Source: Bacteroidota bacterium (GTDB lineage: Bacteria; Bacteroidota; Bacteroidia; Bacteroidales; Prolixibacteraceae). Taken from it: a DNA stretch of 64,000 nucleotides. The translations under genes were made by a program, and so were the position numbers. The notes beneath the pieces were generated by a model that was given only the letters and a program-made list of their open reading frames with translations, was not told where the DNA came from and searched no databases. This document shows positions 17,985 to 27,420 of this stretch, piece after piece. Numbering within the stretch: position 1 is the stretch's first letter; each line of letters starts with the position of its first letter. The DNA lies in NCBI GenBank assembly GCA_023251455.1, contig JAHEYT010000031.1:1-64000 (forward strand). The letters are read 5' to 3'.

Positions 17985-18019
17985 GTAAAATATAGTCTGG
18001 AATTTAATCAGGAACTAAG

Positions 18020-19309
18020 ATGAACAATAGACGGCTGCTGCTTTTTGCTATCCTAAATATGCTTTTGGCGCTCAATTCCCAGGCATCAAAAAAAGTTGAT
18101 CAGTTTTATTATCAGAATGCAGTTTTTCGCGATGAGATTAAATCGGTTACGATGTTTCGCGAAGGGAACGAACTTTCGAATCCGGTAATTGAACTCGGAA
18201 GCGATGTTAAACTTTTACTTAAATTCGACGATCTGGCCGAAGATGTAAAAGACTATTCCTATACCATCATTCATTGCGATGCCAATTGGAATGAATCTTA
18301 CATTCAGCAAAACGAATATTTATCAGGATTTCCTGACAATCCGATTGCAGATTATGCCATGAGTTTTAACACCACCGTTAAATTTGTCAACTACCAATTG
18401 AGCATTCCAAACGATGATTGCTCCCCCAAATACTCCGGAAATTATGCTTTGGTTGTTTTTGAAGATAATAATCGTCAGAATCTGGTTTTGACACAACGGT
18501 TTTATGTTGTTGAACCCAAGGTAAGAATTGAAGGTCTGGTGAAAAAAGCAACCTTCGATGTTTACAACGGAGAAAATCAGGAAGTTGATTTTAAGGTTAT
18601 TAATCAACAACTGAAACTTATGAATCCCCGGGAGGATATTAAAGTTGTTTTGATGCAGAACCGACGGTGGGATAATGCGATACTGGATTTAAAGCCTAAT
18701 TACATTCGCGACAATGTGTTAGACTATGACTATAACAAGGAAAATGTATTCCCGGGTGGAAACGAATTTCGTTATTTCGATATCAGGACCAAACGGCATA
18801 CTGGCGAAAATGTAGAAAGCATTAAATTCATCAGACCTTATTTTCATGCGGCACTTCTGCCTGATGAAATTCGGAACAACTCAAAGTTTCTGCCTTACAA
18901 AGAAATGAATGGAAATTTTGTGATTGAAAGTCAGGATCGGGTTACTGATGCCGACACGGAATGTGATTATTTGTTTGTGCATTTTTATTTGCCGATGCCA
19001 AGCCAGCTGGTTGGTGGATCGGTTAATGTTTTTGGCGCCCTAACCGGTTGGAATGCCAATAGGTCGAACGAAATGAAGTGGAATTATGAAGCTGCGGGTT
19101 ATGAATTATCGATGCTTTTGAAACAGGGTTATTACAACTATCAATATGTTTATGTTCCTGAAGGCGCTAAAAAAGCCGATTCAGTTAATTTGGAGGGAAC
19201 TTTCTTCATTACTGAGAATGAATATCAGATATTCGCCTACTATCGTGATCAGACGGGCCGTTATGACCGTTTGGTCGGTTTCTTTACACTCAATTCGACT
19301 ACAAAGTAA
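18020..19309 (+). CDS. Type IX secretion system plug protein (DUF5103)
   Basis: This 429-residue protein starts with a signal peptide (MNNRRLLLFAILNMLLALNS, about 1-22). It matches the family once called DUF5103 and now associated with the plug of the SprA translocon of the type IX secretion system in Bacteroidota. Typical features are the N-terminal region with SVTMFREG and LSNPVIELG, the YTIIHCDANW segment and a C-terminal immunoglobulin-like or starch-binding-like domain (VFGALTGWN). It should act at the outer membrane. No other T9SS gene lies in the window. Confidence 0.88.
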   Translation: MNNRRLLLFAILNMLLALNSQASKKVDQFYYQNAVFRDEIKSVTMFREGNELSNPVIELGSDVKLLLKFDDLAEDVKDYSYTIIHCDANWNESYIQQNEYLSGFPDNPIADYAMSFNTTVKFVNYQLSIPNDDCSPKYSGNYALVVFEDNNRQNLVLTQRFYVVEPKVRIEGLVKKATFDVYNGENQEVDFKVINQQLKLMNPREDIKVVLMQNRRWDNAILDLKPNYIRDNVLDYDYNKENVFPGGNEFRYFDIRTKRHTGENVESIKFIRPYFHAALLPDEIRNNSKFLPYKEMNGNFVIESQDRVTDADTECDYLFVHFYLPMPSQLVGGSVNVFGALTGWNANRSNEMKWNYEAAGYELSMLLKQGYYNYQYVYVPEGAKKADSVNLEGTFFITENEYQIFAYYRDQTGRYDRLVGFFTLNSTTK

Positions 19310-19400
19310 GATGGCTTAAGGGTTGCAACCTATTTTTTATCCTGAAACCCGCAACTTGTAACTCGCAACGATTTCATGTGAATTGCGACTGAGAACTTCT

Positions 19401-21488
19401 TTAACGAACGATTTTCAGAGGACTTTCTTCTCTGACGTAAGGAATAGTAAACGAGAATGTTGATCCAGCGCCTAATTTTGATTTAACTAATAATTCGCCA
19501 CCAAGTAAACGTACGTAGTGTTGTGCAATTGACAAACCTAAACCGGTTCCTTCATAGGCGCGTATGGTTCGGTTATCGAGCTGATGAAAACGTTCAAAAA
19601 TCCGAGTCTGATCTTTTTCCGATATCCCAATACCTGTATCTTTCACGAAAAAGACCAGATGACTTGATTCCAGAATCCGGTACCCGAATTCAACTTCACC
19701 TTGTTCCGTAAATTTAATTCCGTTATCGATAAGTTTCTGTAGAATGGCCTGAAGTAAAATGGAATCGGTAGTAATTGCGAATTTTGGATTTGGATTTTCG
19801 CAGCTTAATTTTATCTTGATATTTTTTTTGTCTTCCAGATCGTAAGTGAATTCTTTATAAAGTGAAACCATCATATCATTTACTCTGCACGAGGACTTTT
19901 TGACTGTCAGGGTATTGCTTTCAATTTTCGATAGACTGATCATGTCATTAATCAGTGCCATTAATAGTCTTCCATTGGTAAGAATAATTTCAACGAATTT
20001 GCTTTTTTCATCGTCATCAAATTCCGGAGAACCTAACATTTTTGAGAATCCGATAATGGCATTCATCGGGGTCCTGATTTCGTGCGAAATGTTGGCAAGG
20101 AACGCTGTTTTTAAGCGGTCGGCATCCTCTGCCTTGTTTTTGGCTTCCTCCATTTTAAGTTCAGCCATTTTCCGGGACGTGATATCCCGAGCCAGCGAAA
20201 CTACCGAATGATCATTCAACCGGGCAATACGCATTTCAAACATGGCCGACGAACCTTCAACTTCCAGTGCATATTCAATGGTTTCGATGCTGTCAAATTC
20301 AATACACTGTTGAATGCACTGGAATATTTTGCTTGACATTTTTTCTGAAAACCCAACCTCAAAAATCGAATTTCCAATGATGTCGTCAGGCTTAATTTTA
20401 AGAGCTTCGGATGCTTTGAATACAAAATCGACATAAACTCCATCTTTGTCAATTATAAAAAACAAATCAGGAATTGCTTCAAGAAGTACCTGATAGCGTA
20501 ATTTATTCTCTTCCAATTCGTTTATCCGGCGCTCTTTTGAAGTTGTGTCAACGAATAAGCTGATGATTTGACTGTTGGAAATTTTAAAGGTGTCAACTTC
20601 GAAATACTTATCCAGCCGTTCAAGATAAAACGAAAAATGAGTCTTTTTTGAGTGAAGATATTCCTTATTCCAGTCAAATGAGCCTCTGAATAATTTAGGA
20701 AATACATCATCGGCTGCCTGATCTTTTAATTCGCGCGATGTTATTTTAAACATTCGTTCAAATGCCAGGTTCGTTCTCCTGACTTCCAGATGAGAGGGAG
20801 TCCCGAATTCATCCTTAACAATTTCGAGATACATCATTCCCTGTGGAAGATTTCTGATCGTTTGATTGATTGTTTTTTCGGTATTCTCGTTTTGCTCAAT
20901 TAACTCGTTAATCGTGTTTTGAAACCGCCATGAAAGCAGAAGTGAAATCAGGAAATAGCCGGAAAGAGTAATTAACGGATTGGTATATACAGTATCCGTT
21001 TCCCATTGGTAACGAAACAACAAGTCTGTCAGTCCTGCCTGAAAAGTATGCAAAATCAACGTTAAAAATGAAATTCCAAAAAACAGGAGCAGGTCTCTTT
21101 TTTTATCACTGAAGATCAGGAAAAACAGAAAAAATGGGATTAGTGTCCATAAAGTATTTGATACCGATTGGTGAGTCGGTATAATGGCAAATGAATTAGA
21201 AATAAAGAAAAAATATGGAATAATCGGGATTAAAAAGAAGATGTTAATAGCCCAAGTTAGATTGATGTGACGGAGTCCATAAAATGCAACTCCAAAAAGA
21301 ATAAGTATTGTAACATCGCCAGGTAAACATTCACTGGTCGAAAAGCCAATCATGTCGAGCGTAAACATTACCAGCCCAGCCAATAATCCAAGTATGATAA
21401 ACACATGAATGCCAATGATTTTTAAAATATCATTTTTGGCATCAGTATTATAGCGGCTAATAATTGATTTTGTTATTGCTTTAAGCAT
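19401..21488 (-). CDS. Membrane PAS-domain sensor histidine kinase
   Basis: This 695-residue kinase has about six N-terminal membrane helices (about 20-190), then two PAS-like domains (about 205-320 and 330-445), a HisKA domain with phosphorylated H469 in FLANISHEIRTP, and a HATPase domain with VKDTGIGISE and GTGLGLSIA motifs. It has no receiver domain and no adjacent response regulator, so the partner is unknown. It is transcribed convergent to the plug gene. Confidence 0.93.
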   Translation of the reverse strand: MLKAITKSIISRYNTDAKNDILKIIGIHVFIILGLLAGLVMFTLDMIGFSTSECLPGDVTILILFGVAFYGLRHINLTWAINIFFLIPIIPYFFFISNSFAIIPTHQSVSNTLWTLIPFFLFFLIFSDKKRDLLLFFGISFLTLILHTFQAGLTDLLFRYQWETDTVYTNPLITLSGYFLISLLLSWRFQNTINELIEQNENTEKTINQTIRNLPQGMMYLEIVKDEFGTPSHLEVRRTNLAFERMFKITSRELKDQAADDVFPKLFRGSFDWNKEYLHSKKTHFSFYLERLDKYFEVDTFKISNSQIISLFVDTTSKERRINELEENKLRYQVLLEAIPDLFFIIDKDGVYVDFVFKASEALKIKPDDIIGNSIFEVGFSEKMSSKIFQCIQQCIEFDSIETIEYALEVEGSSAMFEMRIARLNDHSVVSLARDITSRKMAELKMEEAKNKAEDADRLKTAFLANISHEIRTPMNAIIGFSKMLGSPEFDDDEKSKFVEIILTNGRLLMALINDMISLSKIESNTLTVKKSSCRVNDMMVSLYKEFTYDLEDKKNIKIKLSCENPNPKFAITTDSILLQAILQKLIDNGIKFTEQGEVEFGYRILESSHLVFFVKDTGIGISEKDQTRIFERFHQLDNRTIRAYEGTGLGLSIAQHYVRLLGGELLVKSKLGAGSTFSFTIPYVREESPLKIVR

Positions 21489-21617
21489 GAAATTGCATCA
21501 TCATTCAACTTTACGAGGCAATAAATATAGTAAAATTTAGATTCCAAATCTGACAGGCTAAATTTATACAAAAAAGGAAACGTGATTTTTATTAGGAATT
21601 TAGCTGATCGGATAGCT

Positions 21618-21625
21618 TAGTTTTG
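21618..21625 (+). promoter_or_regulatory. Candidate -7 box (TAGTTTTG) of the P5C dehydrogenase gene
   Basis: TAGTTTTG matches the TAnnTTTG consensus exactly and lies 41 bases before the start codon. No clear TTTG is seen at the -33 position. Confidence 0.45.
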
Positions 21626-21666
21626 CGGTCAAGGATAATACAAAAGTCAAAATAACACTTACATCT

Positions 21667-23304
21667 ATGTCAAAAGGATTTTTTAATATTCCGGATGCGA
21701 AAAATGAACCCATCAAAAGCTACATGCCAGGGTCACCGGAGCGAATTGAATTAAAGAAAATGCTTAATGATTTGAGATCAGTTGAGCTTGAACTCCCTAT
21801 GATTATTGGGGGTAAGGAAGTTACAACCGATCGCAGGGTGCGCATTTCACCACCTCACGATCATAAACACACACTTGGATATTATCATCAAGGGGATTCT
21901 TCGCATGTGCAAATGGCTATTGACGCCGCCATGATTGCCCGCGAAAAATGGAATACCATGTCGTGGCATCACCGCGCATCTATATTTTTGAAGGCTGCCG
22001 ATTTATTCGCAGGACCATATCGTGCCAAAATTAATGCTGCAACCATGCTTGGCCAATCGAAAAATGCTTATCAGGCCGAAATTGATGCGGCTTGCGAAAT
22101 GGCTGATTTCTTTAGGTTTGGTGTGCGCTGCATGACCGATATTTACAAAATGCAGCCCGAATCTGCACCTGGAATCTGGAATTATAATGAATTCAGGTCA
22201 CTCGAAGGTTTTATTTTTGCACTTACTCCGTTCAATTTCACCTCAATCGCCGGAAACCTGCCCGCAGCACCTGCAATGATGGGAAATGTGGTAGTTTGGA
22301 AACCTTCGAAAACTGCAGTTTATTCTGCTGCTGTGATCATGGAAGTTCTTCAGGAAGCAGGTCTACCCGACGGAGTCATCAATCTGGTTTATGTTGGCGG
22401 GCCTACCGCGGCTGAGGTTATCTTCCAATCGCCTGATTTTGGTGGTATCCATTTTACTGGCTCAACCGGAGTATTCCAGGGAATGTGGAAAACAATCGGA
22501 GAAAATATTCATAAATACAAATCATATCCACGAATCGTTGGCGAAACTGGTGGAAAAGATTTCATCTTCGCCGATCCAACTGCCGATCCACAAGCTTTGG
22601 CTATTGCCATGTTGCGTGGTTCTTTCGAATATCAGGGCCAAAAATGTTCGGCAGCTTCAAGGGCTTATGTGCCGCAAAGTATTTGGGACGACGTTTGCAC
22701 TCGTTTAGGTAATGAGCTGACTACTGTAAAAATGGGACCTCCTGAAGATTTCACCAATTTCGTGAATGCTGTTATCGATGAATCATCATTCGATAAATTG
22801 GCTGGGTTTATTGAACAGGCTCGTAAAGATGATGATGCTGAGGTTCTGTTTGGTGGAATCTGCGACAAGTCGGTAGGATATTTTATTCAGCCAACAGTAA
22901 TTCTGGCGCATAAACCCGACTATGTTACAATGTTTGAAGAATTGTTTGGACCAGTTTTGACTGTTTATGTTTATCCAGACGAAGAAATGGATCATACTCT
23001 TGATATTCTGGACAAAACTTCGATTTATGCGTTAACTGGGGCAATCTTCTCTCAGGATCGTTACAACATTGAACGAATTGCCAGGAAGCTTGAAAATGCT
23101 GCGGGTAATTTTTACATTAACGATAAGCCAACCGGAGCTGTTGTTGGTCAGCAGCCATTTGGCGGAGCAAGAGGTTCTGGAACAAACGATAAAGCAGGCT
23201 CAATATTCAACTTTTTGCGTTGGACTTCCATTCGTACAATCAAAGAGACTTTTGTCTCACCGAAGAGTTACACCTATCCGAATTTTGCCCCGGATAAGGA
23301 ATAA
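21667..23304 (+). CDS. pruA: L-glutamate gamma-semialdehyde (1-pyrroline-5-carboxylate) dehydrogenase
   Basis: This 545-residue NAD-dependent aldehyde dehydrogenase completes proline breakdown to glutamate. The catalytic Cys is C327 in GQKCSAASR and the general-base Glu lies in VGETGGKDF; the FTGSTGVFQ coenzyme motif is also seen. Length and ending (NFLRWTSIRTIKETF) are those of the monofunctional P5C dehydrogenase family. The partner proline dehydrogenase is 17 kb away on the opposite strand. The gene stands alone, with a strong terminator. Confidence 0.96.
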   Translation: MSKGFFNIPDAKNEPIKSYMPGSPERIELKKMLNDLRSVELELPMIIGGKEVTTDRRVRISPPHDHKHTLGYYHQGDSSHVQMAIDAAMIAREKWNTMSWHHRASIFLKAADLFAGPYRAKINAATMLGQSKNAYQAEIDAACEMADFFRFGVRCMTDIYKMQPESAPGIWNYNEFRSLEGFIFALTPFNFTSIAGNLPAAPAMMGNVVVWKPSKTAVYSAAVIMEVLQEAGLPDGVINLVYVGGPTAAEVIFQSPDFGGIHFTGSTGVFQGMWKTIGENIHKYKSYPRIVGETGGKDFIFADPTADPQALAIAMLRGSFEYQGQKCSAASRAYVPQSIWDDVCTRLGNELTTVKMGPPEDFTNFVNAVIDESSFDKLAGFIEQARKDDDAEVLFGGICDKSVGYFIQPTVILAHKPDYVTMFEELFGPVLTVYVYPDEEMDHTLDILDKTSIYALTGAIFSQDRYNIERIARKLENAAGNFYINDKPTGAVVGQQPFGGARGSGTNDKAGSIFNFLRWTSIRTIKETFVSPKSYTYPNFAPDKE

Positions 23305-23320
23305 ATTAAATTTTAGCGGA

Positions 23321-23354
23321 AAAGGAGATGAATTTTTTCATCTCCTTTTTTTTT
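23321..23354 (+). terminator. Terminator after pruA
   Basis: AAAGGAGATGAA and TTCATCTCCTTT form a 12-bp stem with a 4-base loop, followed by a T tract. Confidence 0.93.
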
Positions 23355-23391
23355 GTGCCGGAAAAACCTATTTTTGTTTAAAATCATTCCC

Positions 23392-23700
23392 ATGGAAGCC
23401 AAAGAATTAGGATCAAAAATCGTAAGATCGGTCATAAACAAATACTTGATTGCGTTAGGTGCATTCGTGGTTTGGATCATGTTTTTTGATGACAACAATT
23501 TAAGGCAACACCAGCAAAATCTTCACGAGCTTGCCCTCCTTCAGGAGCAGGTTGATTTTTACAAGCATAAAATTGATGCTGATAAGCGTAAACTAATTGA
23601 ATTGCAAACCAATGATGAGAACCTCGAAAAGTTTGCGCGCGAACAGTTTTTTATGAAAAAAGCCAACGAAGAAATCTACGTCATTGTTGAGGAAAATTAG
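23392..23700 (+). CDS. FtsB/DivIC-type septum formation initiator
   Basis: This is a 102-residue bitopic protein with one membrane segment (about 16-36) followed by a leucine-rich coiled coil (about 40-75) and the conserved tail LEKFAREQFFMKKANEEIYVI, the hallmark of the DivIC/FtsB family of divisome proteins. The start at 23392 was chosen because an upstream in-frame ATG falls within the terminator of the preceding gene. Confidence 0.87.
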   Translation: MEAKELGSKIVRSVINKYLIALGAFVVWIMFFDDNNLRQHQQNLHELALLQEQVDFYKHKIDADKRKLIELQTNDENLEKFAREQFFMKKANEEIYVIVEEN

Positions 23701-23843
23701 AATTTAAGACGTTTTAGTCTTTATTGTCCATCCTGATTTGCCATTACGGCTGCAAGATCTTTATTATTTTACGATCTCTTAATCCTTGTAATTTGTTTAT
23801 ATCTAGTCGATTGATTAATTTTATCTGAAATTCAGTTATTTCT

Positions 23844-23874
23844 TTTGATTAAATTGTGAGATTTACTATATTTC
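23844..23874 (+). promoter_or_regulatory. Promoter of the AlgH/YqgE gene
   Basis: TTTG at 23844-23847 and TATATTTC at 23867-23874 are 19 bases apart, matching the Bacteroidota -33/-7 arrangement with one mismatch. The start codon is 18 bases downstream of the -7 box. Confidence 0.5.
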
Positions 23875-23892
23875 TTCAATCAAGTTTGACCG

Positions 23893-24483
23893 ATGAAGAT
23901 AAATACAAACATATTCCGGATAGAGACCAATCATATTGCCCCACAACAGGGGAATATACTGATTGCGGAGCCTTTTTTGTCCGGAAGCTATTTTAACCGG
24001 TCAATAATAATCCTGGCCACATGCAACAAAGATGGTGCTGTTGGTTTTATCCTGAATAAAAAGGTTGATTTCCCCGTCGAGGATCTTTTTGTCGATTTCC
24101 CTGATTTTGATTCAGAAGTTCATATTGGAGGGCCAGTTGGTACCGATTCCATTTATTTCATTCATACCCTTGGCAATTTGATTCCAGGGAGCATTCATAT
24201 TAAAGACAATCTTTATTGGGGTGGCGATTTTGATGCCCTCAAGTTGCATATTAAATTGGGTCTTGTAGACCATTCACAGGTTCGTTTCTTCCTTGGCTAT
24301 TCTGGCTGGGATGCAGGTCAGCTTGAGGAGGAAATTAATGAGAACTCCTGGTTAGTGGCCAATGCTTCAGAAGCCGATTTGATGAATATTGATGAAAATG
24401 AAATGTGGGCGAAATCGGTGCGTGCCATGGGCGGTAAATATACCATGTGGGAAAATTTCCCTGAAAATCCTTCGCTTAACTGA
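23893..24483 (+). CDS. YqgE/AlgH family protein (UPF0301)
   Basis: This 196-residue protein has the family motifs QGNILIAEPFLSGSYFNRS (about 19-37), VHIGGPVGTDSIYFIHT and FFLGYSGWDAGQLEEEI. The family is widespread and lacks a firm biochemical role. Its end overlaps the convergent aminotransferase gene by 8 bases, so the two stop codons are nested. Confidence 0.93.
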   Translation: MKINTNIFRIETNHIAPQQGNILIAEPFLSGSYFNRSIIILATCNKDGAVGFILNKKVDFPVEDLFVDFPDFDSEVHIGGPVGTDSIYFIHTLGNLIPGSIHIKDNLYWGGDFDALKLHIKLGLVDHSQVRFFLGYSGWDAGQLEEEINENSWLVANASEADLMNIDENEMWAKSVRAMGGKYTMWENFPENPSLN

Positions 24484-25303
24484 TAACTCGCTGGTTAAAT
24501 AATTCGCTGATCTTTCGGATCGTATTGTTGAAATAACGTTTTTCTTCAAACCCAACAATCCATCGTATTCCTTTAATTGAATTGACTACCATTATTTCTT
24601 CAGTATCACGGACGTCTGCATTTGTTATTCCTTTATTATCAGTGTATTCAAGGTTTAATCTGCTAAAAATGTCCAGCATAAGTGGCTTTGTAATATCCTG
24701 ATAAGCGCCTTGTATACTGCTTACTCCTCTAACCGTTCTCCCTTTAATCAGGTAAATGTTTGATTCAGGAGTTTCAATAATCTGATCGAATGAGTTGACC
24801 AGAATAAACTCATCAACCGATGATTCTTTAAGGTAACTGGCAGCTATTTCCCAATAAATTTCTGAACCTATCGACAGATTTGAAAGGGTTGAGGTTGACT
24901 TCCGGATTTGATCAAAGATTTCGACATACAAACCCTTTTCATTCAACTCATATCCAATTGGATCTGTCGTTTCTGATTGGATGGAGAAATGTACTTTTTG
25001 TTCGGTGAATCTTATTGTCAGAATTAATACGGAGCCTAAGAAATGTTTGTTTTTAGTCAGTGTTCGTTCCAATTGCCGCTTCAGACCTGCGCCATTATTA
25101 TCGGTGAATTCAGTGAATGATTGATTGTAAAGACTCAGTTTAAGCTTGATCAATTCCAGTGTTTCGTTGAAAAACGGGAAAGAAGTCCGGATTGCCCTGA
25201 ACTTTTCGGAGAAATGAATCGCTTCAGATTCTATGAGTGAAATCTGATATTCGTCCGTCGGGACAAACGATCCGTTGACTAAAATATATTTGCCTTTGCT
25301 CAT
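24476..25303 (-). CDS. Class IV PLP aminotransferase-like protein (PabC/IlvE type)
   Basis: This 275-residue protein resembles aminodeoxychorismate lyase and branched-chain aminotransferases (fold type IV). Visible marks are the N-terminal YILVNGSFVPTDEYQISL segment, ESNIYLIKGRTVRGVSSIQGA and the end DTEEIMVVNSIKGIRWIVGF. It overlaps the HAD gene by 4 bases and is last in the amn-holA operon. Whether it makes p-aminobenzoate cannot be told without the partner genes. Confidence 0.82.
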   Translation of the reverse strand: MSKGKYILVNGSFVPTDEYQISLIESEAIHFSEKFRAIRTSFPFFNETLELIKLKLSLYNQSFTEFTDNNGAGLKRQLERTLTKNKHFLGSVLILTIRFTEQKVHFSIQSETTDPIGYELNEKGLYVEIFDQIRKSTSTLSNLSIGSEIYWEIAASYLKESSVDEFILVNSFDQIIETPESNIYLIKGRTVRGVSSIQGAYQDITKPLMLDIFSRLNLEYTDNKGITNADVRDTEEIMVVNSIKGIRWIVGFEEKRYFNNTIRKISELFNQRVIS

Positions 25304-25791
25304 TTGTTCAGGAATGAGAGGTGTGGAAACATGTTCTGATTGGGAATGATTTGGATTCCTTTAATCCCGGCTTTTTTAGCGGCATCCATATCCGACCGGC
25401 TATCGCCAATCAAGTATGAATCAGGCTTGCTGATTTGGTATTTTGCGATAAGTTTATCAATCATCAGCGAATCGGGTTTCCGGCACAGGCATTTTTCAAC
25501 TTCCGGATGATGGGGGCAAAATGCAATTTCCGTGATTTCGATCTGATTTGCACTTAATTCCTGAATCAGCGCTGCATGAAGTTTCAGAATGTCGTCTTTC
25601 GAGTATAATCCGCGAGAAATTCCACCCTGATTACTGACAATGAATAGCTGAAATCCTTTTTGCGTAAGTATCTTCAGATTCCCGATGGCGCCATCGACCA
25701 GAGTTAATTGATCTGTTTCCCAAATGTAATAATGTTGGCTGTTATCAACCAAAACACCATCACGATCCAGAAAGATTGCTTTTTTGCTCAT
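25300..25791 (-). CDS. HAD-family phosphatase, GmhB / histidinol-phosphatase type
   Basis: This 163-residue HAD phosphatase has catalytic DRDGVLV (motif I), SNQGGISRG (motif II) and GDSRSDMDAA (motif III/IV), and a zinc site CPHHPEVEKCLCRKP typical of D-glycero-D-manno-heptose-1,7-bisphosphatase (GmhB) and its relatives. A heptose role would fit lipopolysaccharide synthesis but no other heptose gene is near, so the substrate is uncertain. It overlaps both neighbours by 4 bases. Confidence 0.88.
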   Translation of the reverse strand: MSKKAIFLDRDGVLVDNSQHYYIWETDQLTLVDGAIGNLKILTQKGFQLFIVSNQGGISRGLYSKDDILKLHAALIQELSANQIEITEIAFCPHHPEVEKCLCRKPDSLMIDKLIAKYQISKPDSYLIGDSRSDMDAAKKAGIKGIQIIPNQNMFPHLSFLNK

Positions 25792-26396
25792 ATCAACCGG
25801 AAGAGTTTATCCAGGAAACTTTCGAGTAATTGGTAATTAAGCAGTATCGGGAAAATAAAGCCAAACAAAGCTCCCAGAAAGTGCGCATCGTGAGCCACAT
25901 TGTCTTTTTGTTTCATGCTCATCTGGTACGAATAAACCAAATACAATGCGGCAAACACGATTCCCGGTATCGGCAGAATACCAAAAAAGTAAATTTTGTT
26001 CCAGGGATCGAAGAAAATGGCGGCAAAAAGCACGGCAGAGACGGCTCCTGAAGCTCCTACCGAGTTGTAAAAATAATTGTTGCGGTGTTTGATCAGTGCA
26101 TATATGTTTGATACGAGAATACCTCCAAAATACAGAAGGACATAATCCAGAATTGCATTATTGCCGAAGTTGAATTTGAAATAAGCTTCGATAGCTTGCC
26201 CAAACGAAAACAGCACAATCATGTTCACAAACAAATGTTCCCAGTTGGCATGAATAAAGGCATGGGTAACCAGCCGGTGATATTCTTTCCTGTGAACGAT
26301 TTTGCTTGCATTAAACTGCAACTGATCCATCAACTTGGGAGATTTAAATGCTGCGTAGGATACTGCTACAGAGATTACAATTAGTATGATAGTCAT
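25788..26396 (-). CDS. Rhomboid-family intramembrane serine protease
   Basis: This 202-residue, six-helix protein has the catalytic Ser116 in NSVGASGAV and His172 in AHDAHFLGAL, making the rhomboid Ser-His dyad inside the membrane. The EHLFVNMIVLFSFG segment (about 53-66) is the conserved HxxxN oxyanion region. It lies 11 bases after holA and overlaps the HAD gene by 4 bases, so it is translated within the operon. Confidence 0.92.
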   Translation of the reverse strand: MTIILIVISVAVSYAAFKSPKLMDQLQFNASKIVHRKEYHRLVTHAFIHANWEHLFVNMIVLFSFGQAIEAYFKFNFGNNAILDYVLLYFGGILVSNIYALIKHRNNYFYNSVGASGAVSAVLFAAIFFDPWNKIYFFGILPIPGIVFAALYLVYSYQMSMKQKDNVAHDAHFLGALFGFIFPILLNYQLLESFLDKLFRLI

Positions 26397-26407
26397 AACA
26401 GAATGGT

Positions 26408-27406
26408 TTAATGTAAAATGCGGTAAATCATTTCTCGCTGAAGGTCGGCTGGCGAGGCCGAAATATTTCCAAACCCTTTCGATTTCATGTCGTACTCGCG
26501 CAGAATACTCACGATTTCGACCAATTTTTTGATGTTGTAGTTCTTTGCTGCTGCCACATAAGTTTTCACGAAAAACGGATGCACCTGAAGCACCGAAGCC
26601 ACATTATTCTGAGATTTATCTTCCAGGAAATGATAGTTCAGTATTTTGGAAAAATAAGAGAACAACGATGAGATTACTATCGGAACCGGATTGGATGATG
26701 GATTGGCCCCAAAATAGTTGATGATCCGGTTGGCCTTCAGCAAATCGCGATCACCCAAAGCATTCTGAAGTTCGTACACATTAAATTCCTTGCTGATTCC
26801 AATGTTTCTTTCAATGTGATCTGGCGTGATTTGAGTACCAACCGGCAATGAAATAATCAGCTTGTCTAACTCATTGGCAACTTTGCTCAAATCGGCTCCT
26901 AAAAATTCTGAAATCATGGCGGCGGCCTGTGGAGAAATTGTGTATTGCTGGCTCTTCAAATAGGATGAAATCCAGGTTGGCAGCTGATTGTCGTATATTT
27001 TCTTCGACTCGAACAGCACTCCCTTCTGATCCAGCAGTTTTGGGAATGTTTTTCGTTTGTCGAGGGTTTTGTATTTGTAGTTAATAACCAGAATCGTCGA
27101 ATTCAATGGGTTTTTTGCATACGTTTCCAGTTCCTCTATCTTCTTAATATTTTGAGCTTCGCGAACAATAATTACCTGATAGTTAGCCATCATCGGAAAA
27201 CGGCGGGCGTTGGCAATAATAGTATGTGGCTCGGTATCTTTTCCATAAAGTACCGTCTGATTAAACCCTTTCTCAGCTTCAGTCAATACATTGTCGGCAA
27301 TGTAATCGCTGATTTTATCAATGAAATACGTTTCTTCTCCCATCAGGAAATAAATGGGATGGTATATTTTTTTTTGAAGGTTGCTGATTATTTCTTCGAA
27401 AGTCAT
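26408..27406 (-). CDS. holA: DNA polymerase III subunit delta
   Basis: This 332-residue clamp-loader delta subunit has an AAA-like N-terminus (PIYFLMGEETYFIDKISDYI, about 17-36). It also has the lid-domain LEVDKL-type segment (DLSKVANELDKLIIS) and the family's C-terminal helical domain. It loads the sliding clamp during replication. It starts 14 bases after amn. Confidence 0.92.
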   Translation of the reverse strand: MTFEEIISNLQKKIYHPIYFLMGEETYFIDKISDYIADNVLTEAEKGFNQTVLYGKDTEPHTIIANARRFPMMANYQVIIVREAQNIKKIEELETYAKNPLNSTILVINYKYKTLDKRKTFPKLLDQKGVLFESKKIYDNQLPTWISSYLKSQQYTISPQAAAMISEFLGADLSKVANELDKLIISLPVGTQITPDHIERNIGISKEFNVYELQNALGDRDLLKANRIINYFGANPSSNPVPIVISSLFSYFSKILNYHFLEDKSQNNVASVLQVHPFFVKTYVAAAKNYNIKKLVEIVSILREYDMKSKGFGNISASPADLQREMIYRILH

Positions 27407-27420
27407 TCTGGTTTCAGGTG

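Noticed and set aside
19318..19340. GGTTGCAACC followed by T-rich DNA as the terminator of the T9SS plug gene
   Set aside because: The palindrome has no loop and the T tract is broken, so it does not meet the usual form.
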